DNA of 56,154 bases from an uncultured Succinivibrionaceae bacterium (GTDB lineage: Bacteria; Pseudomonadota; Gammaproteobacteria; Enterobacterales; Succinivibrionaceae), in contig CALXOV010000031.1 of assembly GCA_944390105.1 (NCBI GenBank), positions 1 through 56,154 of the forward strand, given 5' to 3'. The notes under the pieces were generated by a model. It did not search any database, was not told the origin of the DNA, and was given only the letters and a program-made list of their open reading frames with translations. Below, one piece after another: positions 55,012 through 56,154 of this stretch. A program made the position numbers and the translations under genes. Position 1 is the stretch's first letter. Each line of letters opens with the position of its first letter.

Positions 55012-55506
55012 TTAATCTCCGAACTCAGCAGTGAAATCAATAATAAGCGCACTGCGTCTATCAATCTCAAATTCATATTCCATCCCCGCATAGCGACAAC
55101 GTCCATCAAAACGAGGCTCGCTGCGGCTGCCCTGTTCAGTTAAATGAATACTGTGTGCAGGCACATTAAGCTTGCGGCTTATCATGGTGCAAGCTGCATC
55201 CGCGCTCATAACACTGCTGCCGCGATGAGCTTTAATATATTTATCATCCAAATTAAAATCGGCATCAATTAGCTCACCATTGCTACAGGCATAGGCAAAA
55301 TCATAATCGCCAAACGCAGTCTCAAACTCTAGCTTAAATACCGCGCAACCTTGCTCTTCGCCGCGCTCGATTTTTAGCGCCGTCAGGTCGTATTCTGTCA
55401 CATCAACAAAATTAAGCGCCCGCGCTATGGCGGTGTTTTCACTGATAGCCGCCTCGGCGTTTAAAGTAGCTACAAATAACATGATAGTTGCAAAAAATTT
55501 TCCCAT
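55012..55506 (-). CDS. Exported PepSY-like domain protein
   Basis: The product (164 residues from the ATG at 55506, which has AGGAA 8 bases upstream; the frame is open to 55557) has a signal peptide (GKFFATIMLFVATLNAEA). Two repeats of a PepSY-like fold follow: AIARALNFVDV...GCAVFKLEFETAFGDYDF...IDADFN, and DAACTMISRKLNVPAHSI...YEFEIDRRSALIIDF. Such domains are linked to protease inhibition or heme and metal handling outside the cell. It is the first gene of an operon with xseA. Family call by pattern only. Confidence 0.65.
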   Translation of the reverse strand: MGKFFATIMLFVATLNAEAAISENTAIARALNFVDVTEYDLTALKIERGEEQGCAVFKLEFETAFGDYDFAYACSNGELIDADFNLDDKYIKAHRGSSVMSADAACTMISRKLNVPAHSIHLTEQGSRSEPRFDGRCRYAGMEYEFEIDRRSALIIDFTAEFGD

Positions 55507-55644
55507 GGGCACATTCCTGAAAGTTGCTTGCATTAAGCTGCAAACATTGTAGCGCATGGATTAAGTCTTCTGAAAACCACTATCCTACAGCTCCCAAATT
55601 TTGCCACCGCAGGATCAGAGTATGAACTTTTTTTAAAAATTTTG

Positions 55645-55672
55645 TTGACAGGAGAAAAACAATCTATATAAT
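55645..55672 (+). promoter_or_regulatory. tRNA operon promoter
   Basis: TTGACA (55645-55650) and TATAAT (55667-55672) are both perfect, with a 16-base spacer. Transcription would begin about 15 bases before tRNA-Gly. The GC content right after the -10 (GACGACGCG) hints at stringent control. Confidence 0.85.
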
Positions 55673-55692
55673 GAGCATCACTTTCTGACGAC

Positions 55693-55768
55693 GCGGGAAT
55701 AGCTCAGTTGGTAGAGCATAACCTTGCCATGGTTAGGGTCGCGAGTTCGAGCCTCGTTTCCCGCTCCA
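55693..55768 (+). tRNA. tRNA-Gly (GCC)
   Basis: The acceptor GCGGGAA pairs with TTCCCGC. The anticodon stem TAACC/GGTTA holds loop TTGCCAT (anticodon GCC). The T arm GCGAG-TTCGAGC-CTCGT and an encoded CCA complete the 76-nt gene. It is first in a three-tRNA operon. Confidence 0.97.
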
Positions 55769-55786
55769 GAATGTAAAAATTTATTT

Positions 55787-55860
55787 GGCGCGTTAGTAAA
55801 GCGGTTATACAGCGGATTGCAAATTCGTATAGTCCAGTTCGACTCTGGAACGCGCCTCCA
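55787..55860 (+). tRNA. tRNA-Cys (GCA)
   Basis: The acceptor GGCGCGT pairs with ACGCGCC, the anticodon loop is TTGCAAA (GCA), the T loop is TTCGACT and CCA is encoded. It is 74 nt long and lies 18 bp after tRNA-Gly. Confidence 0.97.
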
Positions 55861-55866
55861 GCTTTT

Positions 55867-55956
55867 GCCCAGGTGGTGAAATAGGTAGACACAAGGGACT
55901 TAAAATCCCTCGAACCTTATACGTTCGTGCCGGTTCGACTCCGGCCCTGGGCACCA
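55867..55956 (+). tRNA. tRNA-Leu (TAA)
   Basis: The acceptor GCCCAGG pairs with CCTGGGC. The anticodon stem AGGGA/TCCCT holds CTTAAAA (anticodon TAA). A long variable arm (CGAACCTTATACGTTCG) and encoded CCA are present. It is 90 nt long and lies 6 bp after tRNA-Cys. Confidence 0.97.
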
Positions 55957-55962
55957 CCCGCT

Positions 55963-55984
55963 AACCGCCTACTGGCGGTTTTTT
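55963..55984 (+). terminator. Terminator of the tRNA operon
   Basis: AACCGCC (55963-55969) pairs with GGCGGTT (55974-55980) across TACT, followed by a six-T run (55979-55984). It lies 7 bases after the tRNA-Leu CCA. Confidence 0.9.
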
Positions 55985-56052
55985 CGTCTTTACTCCCCCG
56001 CGTTTTACCCAAATTTTCTACTAGTTGCCTGAATTTTGCAAACTAGGTCATC

Positions 56053-56154
56053 ATCAACTCGACTAATGGGCCTGCAGATCGTGCCCATGGGGTTTCCAGG
56101 CCTCCTTCAGCTCGTTTGCCGGTGCCAGAGTTTTCTCGTAGTGGGATTCGGGCG
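56053..56154 (+). mobile_element. IS200/IS605-type left end, cut by the window edge
   Basis: ATGGGC (56066-56071) pairs with GCCCAT (56083-56088), followed by GGGGTTTCCAGG (56089-56100). The same hairpin-plus-GGGGTTTCCAGG layout forms the left end of the element at 21606. The rest of the element, possibly with its transposase or nuclease gene, would lie beyond the window. The last 50 bases show no coding signal I can support. Confidence 0.45.

Noticed and set aside
1-56154. CRISPR array, prophage or toxin-antitoxin locus
   Set aside because: No regularly spaced repeats, no phage structural genes and no toxin partner next to the small XRE protein were found.

Overview
The window is chromosomal DNA of a gammaproteobacterium. 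Evidence is gene content and order: rimP-nusA-infB-rbfA, grpE-dnaK-dnaJ with RpoH-type promoters, rlmE/ftsH/folP/glmM/secG, accD-folC-dedD, zapA-fau, bamE, xseA, and a classical trp attenuator. Moderate GC, QueH for queuosine synthesis and an iron-type alcohol dehydrogenase suggest an anaerobic or fermentative relative of Aeromonadales/Succinivibrionaceae. The genus is an inference; no rRNA gene is present.

Layout. 0.1-7 kb: an IS200/IS605-type end, then pgsA, a type-A chloramphenicol acetyltransferase homologue, and the rbfA-infB-nusA-rimP operon read leftward from a promoter with a structured, terminator-bearing leader. 7.4-9 kb: an Aer-like PAS chemoreceptor. 9.1-16.7 kb: a long leftward run accD-folC-dedD-nif3-folE-gtrB-gtrA-truA (fatty acid, folate, envelope and tRNA functions) preceded by a cysteine hydrolase. 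17-22 kb: a TerC-CBS-CorC membrane protein, rluB, zapA-fau. 22-29 kb: secG, an alcohol dehydrogenase, glmM, a FolP-like protein that lacks most DHPS active-site residues, ftsH and rlmE. 29.4-35 kb: yhbY, a small repeat protein of the putative 7_1-knot type, greA with a leader terminator, and dnaJ-dnaK-grpE with two sigma32 promoters. 35.2-38.7 kb: bamE, a lipoprotein, trpL-trpE-trpG. 38.7-39.3 kb: an IS110 transposase remnant where trpDCBA might be expected. 39.5-48.5 kb: mostly housekeeping and repair genes (class III aminotransferase, mutT, ogt, alkA-like, yaaA, birA, queH, threonine aldolase, mntP, small XRE protein, yigZ). 48.6-53.6 kb: poorly known genes, ending in a 1085-residue protein with TerB/TerB_C-like C-terminal domains. 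53.6-56 kb: xseA, a PepSY-like protein, a Gly-Cys-Leu tRNA operon and the start of another IS200-type end.

The most unusual signal is a family of about 215-230 bp intergenic elements (16.8, 28.3 and 47.2 kb, all in + orientation). Each starts at an ATGA, ends in the same hairpin type as the IS200-like ends, and carries hairpins whose arms change together between copies. They look like orphan guide-RNA (HEARO/omega-RNA-like) elements of the IS200/IS605 superfamily with no nuclease gene in the window. A fourth element with the same ends holds the C-terminal half of a Y1 transposase.
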